64,000 nt of DNA from Streptomyces sp. BK239 (GTDB lineage Bacteria; Actinomycetota; Actinomycetes; Streptomycetales; Streptomycetaceae). Within the stretch, counting starts at the first letter, position 1, and every line of letters begins with the position of its first letter. Below are positions 39,340 to 49,057 of this stretch, one piece after another. Under the pieces are notes generated by a model. It saw only the letters and a program-made list of their open reading frames with translations, made no database searches and was not told the DNA's origin. A program made the translations under genes and the position numbers. The stretch spans positions 689,195 through 753,194 of the forward strand of contig NZ_SHKS01000001.1 in assembly GCF_004217285.1 (NCBI RefSeq). The letters are read 5' to 3'.

Positions 39340-41018
39340 CCGAGCGCCTCCCGCACCTGCGCCACCGTGAGCCACGGCTGCGGGGCCAGCACCTTCGCCA
39401 CCTGCGGGGCGAAGGACGGCGAGGAGACCACCACCTCCGCCGTCGGACCGTCCGCGATCACCTCGCCCTCCGCCAGCAGCACCACCCGGTGCGCCAGCTC
39501 GGCGGCGAGCTCCACGTCGTGCGTGGCCAGCACGATCGCGTGACCGGCCGCCGCCGACTCCTTCAGTACGGCGACCAGGCGGGCCTTGGCCGCGTAGTCC
39601 AGGCCCCGGGTCGGCTCGTCCAGGAGGAGCAGGGGCGGGCGGGCGGTGAGGACGACCGCGAGGGCGAGAGTGAGACGCTGCCCCTCGGACAGGTCGCGGG
39701 GGTGGGTGTCGTCCGCGATGCCCGGCAGCAGCCCGGAGACCAGCGCGCGGCAGGTGCCGGGGGCGGCCTGCGCGTCCCGGTCGGCGGCCGCGCACTCGGC
39801 GGCGACCGTCTCGGCGTAGAGAAGGTCGCGCGGCTCCTGCGGGACCAGGCCGACGCGGCGCACGAGGTCGCGGGGCGCGGTGCGGTGCGGGACCGCGCCA
39901 CCGGCCCGCACCGTCCCGGCGGACGGCTCGACCAGGCCGACGAGGGCGCTGAGCAGCGTGGACTTCCCGGCGCCGTTGCGGCCCATGAGTGCGATGGTCT
40001 CGCCGGGGGCGATGGCGAGGTCCACGTGACGGAGCGCCTGCACCCGGCCGCGGCGGACGGCGAGGCCCACGACCTCCGCGGGCGCGCCCACGGGCGAGGG
40101 AGCGTCGGCGGGCCCGCGCCGGCGCCACCACGGCGGCCTCGAAGGGGACCGGGGCGCAGGCGGCGCGGGGGCTGTCCCGGCCGCCGCGCCGTCGGGTTCC
40201 CGGTCCGCGAGGCGTTCGCGCAGGCCGCAGGCGCGGCGGCGGGCGTCGCGGACCGTCAGGGGGAGCGGGGACCAGCCGGCCAGCCGGCCGAGGCCCACCA
40301 CGGGCGGGAACACCGGGGACACGGCCATGATCTCCGCCGGCGGGCCCAGGACGGGGGCCGCGCCGGGGGCGGGCAGCAGGGCGACCTGGTCGGCGTACTG
40401 CAGGACGCGCTCCAGGCGGTGCTCCGCCAGCAGCACCGTCGTACCGAGGTCGTGGACGAGGCGCAGGAGGACGGCGAGGACCTCCTCGGCGGCCGCCGGG
40501 TCGAGCGCGGAGGTCGGCTCGTCCAGGACGAGGACGCTCGGGTGCGGGGTGAGGACCGAGCCGATCGCGACCCGCTGCCGCTGGCCGCCGGAGAGGGTCG
40601 CCAGCGGGCGGTCGCGCAGGGCGGCCAGACCGAGCAGGTCGAGGGTCTCCTCGACGCGGCGGCGCATCACGGCCGGTGGCAGGCCCAACGACTCCATGCC
40701 GTAGGCGAGTTCCTCCTCCACGGTGTCGGTGACGAAGTGGGCGAGCGGATCCTGGCCCACCGTGCCGACCACGTCGGACAGCTCACGCGGCTTGTGGGTG
40801 CGGGTGTCGCGGCCGGCGACCGTGACCCGGCCGCTCAGGGTGCCGCCGGTGAAGTGCGGGACCAGACCGCTCACCGTGCCCAGCAGCGTCGACTTGCCGA
40901 CCCCCGACGGGCCCGCCAGCAGCACGAGTTCACCCTCGGGGACAGTGAAGTCGACGCCACGCAGGGCCGGTTCGGGGACGCCTTCGTACGTCACGGAGAC
41001 GTTCTCGAAGCGGATCAC
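39336..41018 (-). CDS. Fused double ATPase of ECF transporter (EcfA-EcfA')
   Basis: The 560-residue protein holds two ABC ATPase domains. The first has Walker A GPSGVGKST (36-44), LSGGQ and VLVLDEPTSALD; the second has GRNGAGKST, LSEGQRL and LLLLDEPTRGLD. A Pro/Arg-rich linker joins them. It would power the ECF module together with EcfT. Signature Q-loop residues are in VGQDP and VPQEP. GTG 41018 overlaps the EcfT stop. Fusion of both ECF ATPases is known in actinobacteria. Confidence 0.9.
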   Translation of the reverse strand: MIRFENVSVTYEGVPEPALRGVDFTVPEGELVLLAGPSGVGKSTLLGTVSGLVPHFTGGTLSGRVTVAGRDTRTHKPRELSDVVGTVGQDPLAHFVTDTVEEELAYGMESLGLPPAVMRRRVEETLDLLGLAALRDRPLATLSGGQRQRVAIGSVLTPHPSVLVLDEPTSALDPAAAEEVLAVLLRLVHDLGTTVLLAEHRLERVLQYADQVALLPAPGAAPVLGPPAEIMAVSPVFPPVVGLGRLAGWSPLPLTVRDARRRACGLRERLADREPDGAAAGTAPAPPAPRSPSRPPWWRRRGPADAPSPVGAPAEVVGLAVRRGRVQALRHVDLAIAPGETIALMGRNGAGKSTLLSALVGLVEPSAGTVRAGGAVPHRTAPRDLVRRVGLVPQEPRDLLYAETVAAECAAADRDAQAAPGTCRALVSGLLPGIADDTHPRDLSEGQRLTLALAVVLTARPPLLLLDEPTRGLDYAAKARLVAVLKESAAAGHAIVLATHDVELAAELAHRVVLLAEGEVIADGPTAEVVVSSPSFAPQVAKVLAPQPWLTVAQVREALG

Positions 41019-42160
41019 GACGGTTGCTCCTGGCGTGGTGCGGGGGCGAGGAAAGCGGGGAGGAGGCCGACGAGGATCGCCGCAGCCGGCCACAGCGGCA
41101 GGGTGGGCGCGGTCAGGGGCACCACGCCCGGACGCAGGCCCGCCGGGTCCGTGGAGGCGGCCGCGAAGAGGAGCGCGGCGACGGCGATCCCGGACCCGGC
41201 GACCAGACACCCGCGCGGGGTCCAGCGGTCGGGGCGGTAGCGCGTGCGGGGGGAACGGCGGCCGCCGAGGCGGAGCCCGGCCAGGGCGGCGAGGAGACCG
41301 GCGAGCAGGAGAGGGAGGCCGTACACCCCGCCGACGGCCGTCAGCAGACCGTACGTCCCCGCGCACACGCCGAGCAGGCCGCCCAGGGTGAGAGCGGTGG
41401 TCGTACGGCGGACGGCGGCGGGCACCTCGGCGGTACGGCCGTAGCCGCGGGCGTCCATCGCTGCGGCGAGGGCGACGGAACGCTCCAGCGCGCCCTCGAG
41501 GACCGGCAGCGCCACCTGCAGCAGACCGCGCAGCCCGCTGTCCGGCCGGCCGCGCAACCGGCGAGCCGCGCGCAGGCGTTGGACGTCGGCGATGAGATGC
41601 GGGGCGAAGGTCAGCGCCACGACGGCGGCCACCCCCGCCTCGTACAGCGCGCCGGGCAGGGACTTCAGCAGGCGGGACGGGCCGGCGAGGGCGTTCGCCG
41701 CGCCCACGCAGACCAGGAGCGCGGCCAGGCGCAGACCGTCGTACAGGGCGAAGAGCACACCCTCCGCGGTCACCTTGCCGCCGAGGCGGATGCCCTGCGC
41801 CCAGTCGGGGAGCGGGACTTCGGGCAGCGTGAGGATCACATGCGTGCCCGGCACGGGGGAGCCCAGGGCGACGACGAAGAGGAGCCGGATGAGGAGGACG
41901 GCGAGGGCCAGGTGCAGGAAGGCGGAGTAGCCGCGGGCCCAGGGGGTGTGGGGGCGGCAGGTGAGGACGACGTAGGCGGAGGTGGTGAGCAGGAGGGCGA
42001 GGAGGAGCGGGTTGGTGGTGCGGGTGGCCGCGGCGCCGAGGGCCAGGGCCCACAACCACCAGGCGCCCGGGTGGAGCCGGTCGGGAGTTCGCACCTGGTC
42101 GGTGGACTGCGGGGCCGGGGGCCGTCCGGCCCGGCGCAGCAGCGCGTCGCCGCTACGCAT
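41015..42160 (-). CDS. ECF transporter transmembrane coupling protein (EcfT/CbiQ family)
   Basis: The 381-residue protein has seven to eight helices. Its CbiQ/EcfT motifs are the coupling-helix arginines in RLRAARRLRGR and AMDARGYGRT. The extra C-terminal hydrophobic part, CLVAGSGIAVAALLFAAAS, is beyond the usual CbiQ length. It bridges the ATPases and the S component. ATG 42160 lies eight bases inside the previous gene's 3' end, so translation is coupled. Confidence 0.9.
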   Translation of the reverse strand: MRSGDALLRRAGRPPAPQSTDQVRTPDRLHPGAWWLWALALGAAATRTTNPLLLALLLTTSAYVVLTCRPHTPWARGYSAFLHLALAVLLIRLLFVVALGSPVPGTHVILTLPEVPLPDWAQGIRLGGKVTAEGVLFALYDGLRLAALLVCVGAANALAGPSRLLKSLPGALYEAGVAAVVALTFAPHLIADVQRLRAARRLRGRPDSGLRGLLQVALPVLEGALERSVALAAAMDARGYGRTAEVPAAVRRTTTALTLGGLLGVCAGTYGLLTAVGGVYGLPLLLAGLLAALAGLRLGGRRSPRTRYRPDRWTPRGCLVAGSGIAVAALLFAAASTDPAGLRPGVVPLTAPTLPLWPAAAILVGLLPAFLAPAPRQEQPS

Positions 42161-42788
42161 GCCCGCGCCGCCGGGACTGCCACACCGCCGCGCCCGCCAG
42201 GACCGCTATGAGGGCGCCCCCCGCGTACAGGCCCAGGGAGGGGCCCTCCTCCTCGGGCTTCCCGGCGGGGGCGGGGCCGGTGCTCCGGGCGGTCACCTGC
42301 TCCCCGCAGCCGGTCTTCGGGTAGCCGCTGATCGCACAGAGGAGGGCGTTGGCGTCGTAGCGCAGGGGCTTGGCGACCGCTGCCAGGGCTTCCGCCGTCG
42401 AGGCGTCCTGCGGGACGCGGGCGCAGGCCGTCCGTGGGTGCGGCGGGGTTTCCCCGGAGGTGGCGTCCGCCGCCGTGCCGAAGTCGATGACCAGCGCCAC
42501 CCGCTTGCCGCCGTCGCGCGGGGGCGTCGTGGCGCAGATCGCCGCGAAGGACGCCGTCCCGCGCGGCCTGGAGGCGTCCGCCGAGTCCGCGCTGACGGCG
42601 AAGCGGAAGCCCTGGACGTCGCCGTCGGAGGGGCGGGCGGTGGAGGGGCCCTGGGTGGCGTAGGTCCAGCGGTCGCCGGTGCGCTCCCAGAAGGACCAGT
42701 AGCGGTAACCCGCCGCCTGGGCCTGCCCGGGACCGGCCAGCGCCCACAGCAGCGCGGCCAGCGCGAGGGCGGCGCAGCGCCGTATCAC
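42153..42788 (-). CDS. Secreted, C-terminally anchored SCO2322-type protein of the ECF operon
   Basis: The 211-residue protein has a signal peptide (LALAALLWALAGPGQAQA) and then YRYWSFWERTGDRWTYATQGP, VQGFRFAVSADSADA, two cysteine pairs (AAICAT/TACARV; LLCAIS/TGCGEQ) and a C-terminal helix (GLYAGGALIAVLAGAAVWQSRRR). It would sit outside the membrane. The Tyr/Trp-rich start followed by a GDV-type strand recalls the small beta domain of transcobalamin-like/DUF4430 proteins, but this is a fold-level guess. GTG 42788 overlaps the preceding gene. Confidence 0.75.
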   Translation of the reverse strand: MIRRCAALALAALLWALAGPGQAQAAGYRYWSFWERTGDRWTYATQGPSTARPSDGDVQGFRFAVSADSADASRPRGTASFAAICATTPPRDGGKRVALVIDFGTAADATSGETPPHPRTACARVPQDASTAEALAAVAKPLRYDANALLCAISGYPKTGCGEQVTARSTGPAPAGKPEEEGPSLGLYAGGALIAVLAGAAVWQSRRRGHA

Positions 42789-44023
42789 GGCCGCTGCTTC
42801 CGGCGGCCGCTGATCAGGAAGCCGATGCCGATGCCGGCGACGAGGAAGACGCCGACGGTCCACCACACGCCGTAGCCGTCGTCGGAGTCCTCGCCCTTCG
42901 CGTCGTCGGCCTTGTCGCCCGGCTCGTCCGTCGCCGTCTTCCCGGTGTTCCCGGCCGGCTGCGGCGTCGGGCCCGTCGCGTTCAGGGCGGCGACCAGGTC
43001 CGTGCCGCCGAAGGCGCGCGGGTCGCTGCCCGTGGCGTGGGCGGCGAAGATCAGCTGGGCGTAGGCGGCGGGGCCGCTCTGCTCGGCCCAGGCGGCGGAG
43101 TTCTTCTCGAGCCAGGCGAGAGGCTTCTCCGCCCGCTCCGCGCCTCCCTGGGCCGCGAGGGCGACGACCGCGTCTGCGGTGTTGCCGTAGTCCGGCTGGT
43201 TCTCCGCCCCGGGGAGCACGGACATCAGGTGGTTGTCCTCGGCGACGGACTTCGCCAGGTACGCCGCCCCGCTCGCGGCGGCCTGCTGCGGGGTCGCGCG
43301 GCCCGTCCCGGCGCACACGGCGTCCGTCTCGCGGCCGGCCCCGGGGGCCATGCCCAGGCCGAGCGCGCCGAGGACGCCGGCGGCCGTCGCGTCCGCGTTG
43401 GCGGTCAGCTTGCCCTGCTTGTCGGGCTGGTAGGCGAAGGCGCCGCCCGCGTCGCAGGGGAGCGCGAGCTTCAGCAGGGCGTCGTAGGGGGAGTGGCCGC
43501 CCTTGACGACCCCGGCGGGCTTCTCGCCGGCCGCCGTCAGCGCGCCGATGACGACGGAGGTGGAGTTGGCGTCGCTCGCGCCGCCGGGGGAGTAGCCCCA
43601 GCCGCCGTCGGCGTTCTGCACCGACTTCAGCCAGCCGACGGACTTGTCCACCGCCGCGTCGTGCCCGCCGAGCGCGGCGAGGGCCTGGACGGCGGCGGCC
43701 GTGCTGTTGCTGTCGACCATCAGCTTGGCATCGCACGGTGTGGCGGGGTCGGCGCGGAACGCGGCGAACGCGCCGGTGGCGCACTGCTGGCCGGTCAGCC
43801 AGTCAACGGCCTGGTCCGCGGGCCGCACGCCCACGGTGTCCTGGGCGAGCAGCGCGAGCGACTGCCGCCAGACGCCGTCGTAGGTCGGGTCGGCGTCGCC
43901 GTACAGGCCGGACGGGATCACCGGTGTCGGGGACGGCGAGGGGGACGCGGCCATGGCGGGCGTGGCGGCGCAGGTCAGTGCGGTGGCGGCGGCCAGGACC
44001 GCGGCGCTGCGGCGGACGTTCAT
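42785..44023 (-). CDS. Secreted alpha/alpha-toroid protein (prenyltransferase/squalene-oxidase-repeat type) of the ECF operon
   Basis: The 412-residue protein has a signal peptide (AAVLAAATALTCAATPAMA) and a repeat domain whose units read WLTGQQCATGAF, WLKSVQNADGGWGYSPGGA and AAVQALAALGG: the alpha/alpha-barrel repeats shared by terpene cyclases, complement C3 and the vitamin B12 carriers intrinsic factor and transcobalamin. A Gly/Asp linker and a C-terminal helix (VWWTVGVFLVAGIGIGFLISGRR) anchor it outside the membrane. No cyclase DxDD motif is seen. As first gene after the cobalamin riboswitch it is a candidate extracellular B12-binding protein. Confidence 0.75.
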   Translation of the reverse strand: MNVRRSAAVLAAATALTCAATPAMAASPSPSPTPVIPSGLYGDADPTYDGVWRQSLALLAQDTVGVRPADQAVDWLTGQQCATGAFAAFRADPATPCDAKLMVDSNSTAAAVQALAALGGHDAAVDKSVGWLKSVQNADGGWGYSPGGASDANSTSVVIGALTAAGEKPAGVVKGGHSPYDALLKLALPCDAGGAFAYQPDKQGKLTANADATAAGVLGALGLGMAPGAGRETDAVCAGTGRATPQQAAASGAAYLAKSVAEDNHLMSVLPGAENQPDYGNTADAVVALAAQGGAERAEKPLAWLEKNSAAWAEQSGPAAYAQLIFAAHATGSDPRAFGGTDLVAALNATGPTPQPAGNTGKTATDEPGDKADDAKGEDSDDGYGVWWTVGVFLVAGIGIGFLISGRRKQRP

Positions 44024-44485
44024 GGTCGGCGGGTTGCCTCTCCCTGTGGGGAGCCGGGCAGCGCGGGACATCCCGGCGGCTCGGCTCCGTGAACCTCGAC
44101 GGTGCCGCACGCCGGCGGGACGCCGACGCACGCGAGCCTCACTTGCCCGTCCGAGGCGATCCGGCTCACCGGCCCCTGTGTGCGACTTGCCTCGGGGACG
44201 GTTCACGGATAGGGGCGTCCCCGGGTCGAGCGAAGCCGAGACTTGGGGAAGGGTCAGCGCCGGATTTACACCGGCTTTCCCCCGTACGGGTGTGATGACG
44301 ACGCGGCTACTGTACTCGCACGTAGGAACGCCCCCGGGGGGTGGCTGCCGGACCGGTGTCCTCGGGCCCGCGGCAGCCCCCTGGTGGGGTTGGGTGCGGC
44401 GAGCGGGTTGATCCACGCCCTGGCCGACACCGGCGTTCTGAAGGCGCCCCTGACGGGGCACTGGAGGCGCCCGTGAAGGCGTTCC
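44024..44485. other. 462-base gap holding the cobalamin riboswitch and the ECF promoter
   Basis: Apart from the riboswitch at 44148-44320, the segment 44321-44485 should carry the ECF promoter (minus strand) and the 3' side of the MBL gene. It contains an imperfect pair GGCGCCCCTGACGGGGC and similar GC-rich arms. I see no additional gene. Confidence 0.5.
44148..44320 (-). ncRNA. Cobalamin riboswitch controlling the ECF operon
   Basis: On the minus strand GGGGGAAAGCC is followed by GGTGTAAATCCGGCGCTGA and CCC (about 44282-44247), the conserved P4-P6 core of B12 riboswitches. A B12-box-like GAGCCGGATCGCCTC lies at 44167-44153. The RNA precedes the toroid gene start (44023) by about 125 bases. 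Repression of the transporter when cobalamin is plentiful is expected. The outer edges are estimates. Confidence 0.85.
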
Positions 44486-45544
44486 TCACACCGCCGCGTA
44501 CGTCACCGGGTCGCTGCCCGTGACGGGTTCCGCGCGGCCCTGCTTCACCAGGCGTCGCAGGTGGGCCTCTGCCTCGGAGACCGCGATGGTGCGCGACCCG
44601 TAGGGGATCTGCTCCCAGGGGCGGTTCCACTCCATGCGTTCGGCGAGCTGCCAGGGGGTGAGGGGTTCGGCGAGGAGGGTCAGGAGGCCGGTGAGGCGGT
44701 CCTCGTGGTGGGCCAGCAGCTCCCTCACGCGGGCCGGCGCGTCGGTGAAGGCGTGCTGGTGGGCGGGGAGGATCTCGGCGGGGGCGAGGCGGCCGACGCG
44801 TTCCAGGGAGTCGAGGTAGTCGCCGAGGGGATCGGTGACCGTGGCGTCGTCGGGGTCCTCGTACAGGCCGATGTGCGGGGTGATCTCGGGGAGCAGGTGG
44901 TCGCCGGAGAACAGCCGCCCCTTCCCCGGGAGCCGTGCGGGGTGCTCCTCCTCCAGGTGGAGGCAGACATGGCCGGGGGTGTGGCCCGGGGTCCAGATCG
45001 CGCGCAGGCGGCGGCCGGGCAGGTCGAGGAGCTCGCCGGGGACGATCTCCCGGTCGGGCAGGGCGGGACGCAGGCCGGGCAGGGTGCGGCGGGAGGACGT
45101 GCGCAGGGGCTCCACATGCTCCTGAGGGGCTCCCGCGGCCTCCAGCTTGTCCGTCATGTAGGTGAACCAGCGCTCCGGGCGCGTGGAGCGGGTGCGGCGC
45201 ACGATCGAGGCGTCGGCCGCGTGCATCGCCACCCACGCGCCGGACGCTTCCCGCACCCGCCCGGACAGGCCGTGGTGGTCGGGATGGTGGTGGGTGATGA
45301 CGACCCCGTACAGCTCGCCGACGGAGGTGCCGCAGGCGGCCAGCCCGGCGGTGAGGGCGTCCCACGAGGAGGGGTCGTCCCAGCCGGTGTCGACCAGCAC
45401 CGGACCCCGGTCGGTGTCGACGACGTACACGAGGGTGTGGCCCAAGGGGTTGTCAGGAATGGGCACTTGAAGGGAGCGGACACCCCCGCCGTGATCCCAC
45501 GTCGACGGGGCCCCCGGATTCCGACCGCCCTGGCTGCTGCGCAT
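44486..45544 (-). CDS. MBL-fold metallohydrolase
   Basis: The 352-residue protein has the metal-binding HxHxDH motif as THHHPDHHG near residue 94, then WTPGHTPGHVCLHLE, FSGDHLLPEITPH and LPAHQHAF. It belongs to the glyoxalase II/beta-lactamase fold group that hydrolyses thioesters, lactones or phosphoesters. A C-terminal winged-helix-like segment (LAERMEWNRPWEQIP, VSEAEAHLRRLVKQGRAEPV) follows. ATG 45544 is preferred over ATG 45595 because GGAGGG lies just upstream. A perfect KstR-consensus site is 37 bases upstream, so it probably serves the same lipid pathway, for example CoA-thioester hydrolysis (inference). Confidence 0.88.
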   Translation of the reverse strand: MRSSQGGRNPGAPSTWDHGGGVRSLQVPIPDNPLGHTLVYVVDTDRGPVLVDTGWDDPSSWDALTAGLAACGTSVGELYGVVITHHHPDHHGLSGRVREASGAWVAMHAADASIVRRTRSTRPERWFTYMTDKLEAAGAPQEHVEPLRTSSRRTLPGLRPALPDREIVPGELLDLPGRRLRAIWTPGHTPGHVCLHLEEEHPARLPGKGRLFSGDHLLPEITPHIGLYEDPDDATVTDPLGDYLDSLERVGRLAPAEILPAHQHAFTDAPARVRELLAHHEDRLTGLLTLLAEPLTPWQLAERMEWNRPWEQIPYGSRTIAVSEAEAHLRRLVKQGRAEPVTGSDPVTYAAV

Positions 45545-45580
45545 CGCACCCTCCATCCCACGGCCACGGCCCACTATAAC

Positions 45581-45594
45581 TAGAACCGGTTCCA
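45581..45594. promoter_or_regulatory. KstR-consensus operator upstream of the MBL-fold gene
   Basis: TAGAACCGGTTCCA is an exact match to TnnAACnnGTTnnA. It is 37 bases upstream of the MBL start, at a good distance for repression. Confidence 0.75.
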
Positions 45595-45655
45595 ATGGGT
45601 GCCCAAGTCGACCGACTCGGTCGAGGGTCGGGGAGCGACCTGGCGCGGCGGTGTT

Positions 45656-45877
45656 TCAGAGCTTGGTCATCTTGCTGTACGGGCTCAGAATGCGCCGCTG
45701 CTCGGAGCCGAAGTCCACGAGGGCCGCGATTCCGTCCTCGAGGCCGATCACCCGGCCGAGGCCGTGCACGTCGTGGGTGACCTGGTCGCCCATGGCGAAG
45801 TGCTTGGGGGCCGGGACGACCGGGGCCCTGAAGGGGCTGGTGGGCAGGTGACGCTTCGGTGCCGCAGACTTTGTCAT
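45656..45877 (-). CDS. Small Tudor/PcrA-tail-like protein
   Basis: The 73-residue protein has MGDQVTHDVHGLGRVIGLEDGIAALVDFG in its middle, resembling the small beta-barrel (Tudor-like) segment at the C-terminus of UvrD/PcrA helicases and in CarD-type proteins that bind RNA polymerase. The N-terminus is basic and disordered. A role in helicase or polymerase binding is possible, not shown. It is in the gap between the MBL and aldehyde dehydrogenase genes. Confidence 0.7.
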   Translation of the reverse strand: MTKSAAPKRHLPTSPFRAPVVPAPKHFAMGDQVTHDVHGLGRVIGLEDGIAALVDFGSEQRRILSPYSKMTKL

Positions 45878-46033
45878 GGTTCAGTATGGGCCCGCGCGGC
45901 CGCCGCCCGCTGTGGTCTGTGGCACAGATCGGCATCAGGGTGGTCACGGTCCGTCCTCGGCGGGTCCCGCGTCCTTGATCGTCGGGAAGGCGCTGCTCAG
46001 CCCCGTGGACTCCTTCAACCGGAGCTGGTATCA

Positions 46034-46056
46034 GTTTCTGAAACACCGTCAGAAAC
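46034..46056. promoter_or_regulatory. Palindromic operator candidate before the aldehyde dehydrogenase gene
   Basis: GTTTCTGA at 46034-46041 and TCAGAAAC at 46049-46056 form a perfect 8-base inverted repeat with a 7-base spacer. It ends 13 bases before the ATG, right over the expected ribosome/leader zone. It does not match the KstR consensus, so another regulator is implied. Confidence 0.65.
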
Positions 46057-46069
46057 GAAGGCAGTCGCC

Positions 46070-47527
<1,458 letters not shown>

Positions 47528-47531
47528 GGCG

Positions 47532-47804
47532 ATGGGTGCACCCGCCGCGCGAGCGGATTCGGGCGTGGGCGCCGGCGACCGCTGGCACGTCGAGGTCGAC
47601 CGCTCCCTGTGCATCGGCTCCGCCCAGTGCCTCCACCACGCCCCGGGCGGCTTCCGGCTGGACACCGCCCGGCAGTCCCATCCGGTCGACCCGGACCCGG
47701 ACGCGAACGAACGGGTGCTGGAGGCGGCGGAGAACTGCCCGGTGGAAGCCATCGCGATCACACTGCGGGAGAGCGGGGAGGCGGTGTTTCCGCCCGAGGA
47801 GTGA
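47532..47804 (+). CDS. [3Fe-4S] ferredoxin of P450 type
   Basis: The 90-residue protein has C-I-G-S-A-Q-C and, later, ENCPVEAI, a C-x5-C ... C-P pattern with Ser in place of the fourth cysteine, typical of 3Fe-4S ferredoxins that feed cytochromes P450. It follows the aldehyde dehydrogenase by four bases and may donate electrons to the CYP125-like enzyme (inference). A hairpin terminator lies 10 bases after the stop. Confidence 0.88.
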   Translation: MGAPAARADSGVGAGDRWHVEVDRSLCIGSAQCLHHAPGGFRLDTARQSHPVDPDPDANERVLEAAENCPVEAIAITLRESGEAVFPPEE

Positions 47805-47814
47805 CCCGAAGAGT

Positions 47815-47841
47815 GAGAAAAAGGGTAAAAGTCCCTTTCTC
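47815..47841 (+). terminator. Terminator-like hairpin after the ferredoxin gene
   Basis: GAGAAAAAGGG at 47815-47825 pairs with CCCTTTCTC at 47833-47841 with two bulged A residues. It is less GC-rich than other terminators here. Confidence 0.6.
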
Positions 47842-47939
47842 GGGGTTTCATTCTCGCTCAGGAGTTCTATCCTGTTATTGGCCTACGAGGCGAGTGAGGG
47901 AGTCCGACCGGAGTAGCCGACTTCGGCGCGACGCGGAGG

Positions 47940-48064
47940 TTTCGGCCGACGCATCCGCTGTGGCCGACATCGACGGTAGGGCTGAGAGGCCGAACGGCAG
48001 CAGTCGGGCCGGACGGCGACCCCCAGCACCTGATCCGGACCATGCCGGCGAAGGGAACCCGTCT
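47940..48064 (+). ncRNA. TPP (THI-box) riboswitch-like element, no matching gene downstream
   Basis: The 3' half matches the THI-box: ACCTGATCCGG at 48028-48038 and ATGCCGGCGAAGGGA at 48042-48056, including the pyrophosphate-binding GCGAAGGGA. GGCTGAGAGG, the P3/J3-2 strand, lies at 47980-47989. The 5' P1/P2 strand is not clear, so the element may be degenerate. The strand is +, but the next gene (kstR-like) is convergent, so it has no target. It fills the 366-base gap at 47805-48170, apart from the hairpin at its start. Confidence 0.5.
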
Positions 48065-48170
48065 CGTAGGTTCTTCGCGCTCCCTGCCGCCTCCTCGCCG
48101 GCGAGTGACGACAACGCCCCAGGTGGGCGTGCCAGACCCTGCGTCTGCGGCATGATCCGCCGGGCAGCCC

Positions 48171-48842
48171 CTAAGCCTCGTTCTCCGCGGCCGGGCCCAT
48201 GACCTCGGGCAGGTCGATCAGCCGGCACACCGTCTCGATGTCGATGCGCACCTGGGCGATGGAGGCGCGGCCCGAGAGCCACGTGATGAGGGCCGAGTGC
48301 CAGGTGTGCTCGATGACGCGGACGGCGGAGAGCTGTTCGGGGGTGGGGCGGTCGAGACCCATCGCGTCGAGGATGATCGCCGTGGTCTGGCGGGAGACCT
48401 GGTCGACCTCGGGGGAGACGCTGCGGTCGGCGAAGGTCAGGGCGCGGACCATCGCGTCGGCCAGATGGGGCTCCCGCTGGAGCGCGCGGAAGGCGCGCAT
48501 CAGGGTCTCCGCGACCCGCTGCGCCGGGGTGTCGCCCCCCGGGGGCTTCTTGCGCAGGGTGCCGTGCATGCGTTCCAGCTGGTCCTGCATGGTGGCGACC
48601 AGCAGGTGCACCTTGGAGGGGAAGTAGCGGTACAGGGTGCCCAGGGCGACCTGGGAGGACTCCGCGACCTCCCGCATCTGCACCGCGTCGAACCCGCCCC
48701 GGCTGGCCAGCTGCGCGCTCGCGTGCAGGATGCGCCGGCGACGGGCCTCCTGCCGTTCCGTCAGCGGCGGGGAGGGCGGCTCACCCGGGCGAGCGGAGCC
48801 GTGGGGTGTGGAGTGGCGCTGGGTGCTGGCTTCCGCAGGCAT
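48171..48842 (-). CDS. kstR: KstR-like TetR-family transcriptional regulator
   Basis: The 223-residue protein has a TetR helix-turn-helix with DAVQMREVAESSQVALGTLYRYFPSKVHLLVATM, nearly identical in my memory to the DNA-binding region of mycobacterial KstR (AVQMR..., VGTLYRYFPSKVHLLV). Downstream, EVDQVSRQT and HTWHSALITWLSGRAS also match KstR. Mycobacterial KstR represses sterol degradation genes and is relieved by 3-oxo-cholestenoyl-CoA. Perfect or near KstR sites before this gene and others here support the call. The N-terminus is about 25 residues longer than in mycobacteria. Confidence 0.85.
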   Translation of the reverse strand: MPAEASTQRHSTPHGSARPGEPPSPPLTERQEARRRRILHASAQLASRGGFDAVQMREVAESSQVALGTLYRYFPSKVHLLVATMQDQLERMHGTLRKKPPGGDTPAQRVAETLMRAFRALQREPHLADAMVRALTFADRSVSPEVDQVSRQTTAIILDAMGLDRPTPEQLSAVRVIEHTWHSALITWLSGRASIAQVRIDIETVCRLIDLPEVMGPAAENEA

Positions 48843-48988
48843 GGTGCTGGTCCCGTTCCGTGACAGTCGGTGAAGGCTGTGATCACACAGCAGAACCAGG
48901 GCCTCCGGTCGTGGCGTGAATCACCTGATCCACTGCTCCCAGTGTCCTTACCTGCCGGTAGATTCAGAGCCTCCCGAACGATCAAGTC

Positions 48989-49002
48989 TGAAACTTGTTC
49001 TA
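48989..49002. promoter_or_regulatory. KstR-consensus operator between kstR-like and glycosyltransferase genes
   Basis: TGAAACTTGTTCTA matches TnnAACnnGTTnnA exactly, with further symmetric flanks TC/GA. It lies 147 bases upstream of the kstR start and 56 bases before the glycosyltransferase start, so it may control both. Confidence 0.75.
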
Positions 49003-49057
49003 GATTAGCGTCCCGTCGTAGTCTCGCGGGACAGTGCAGGCAGAAGGGGGCCCCGGA

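Noticed and set aside
46034..46056. KstR site before the aldehyde dehydrogenase gene
   Set aside because: The palindrome lacks AACnnGTT in the required spacing; listed instead as a different operator.
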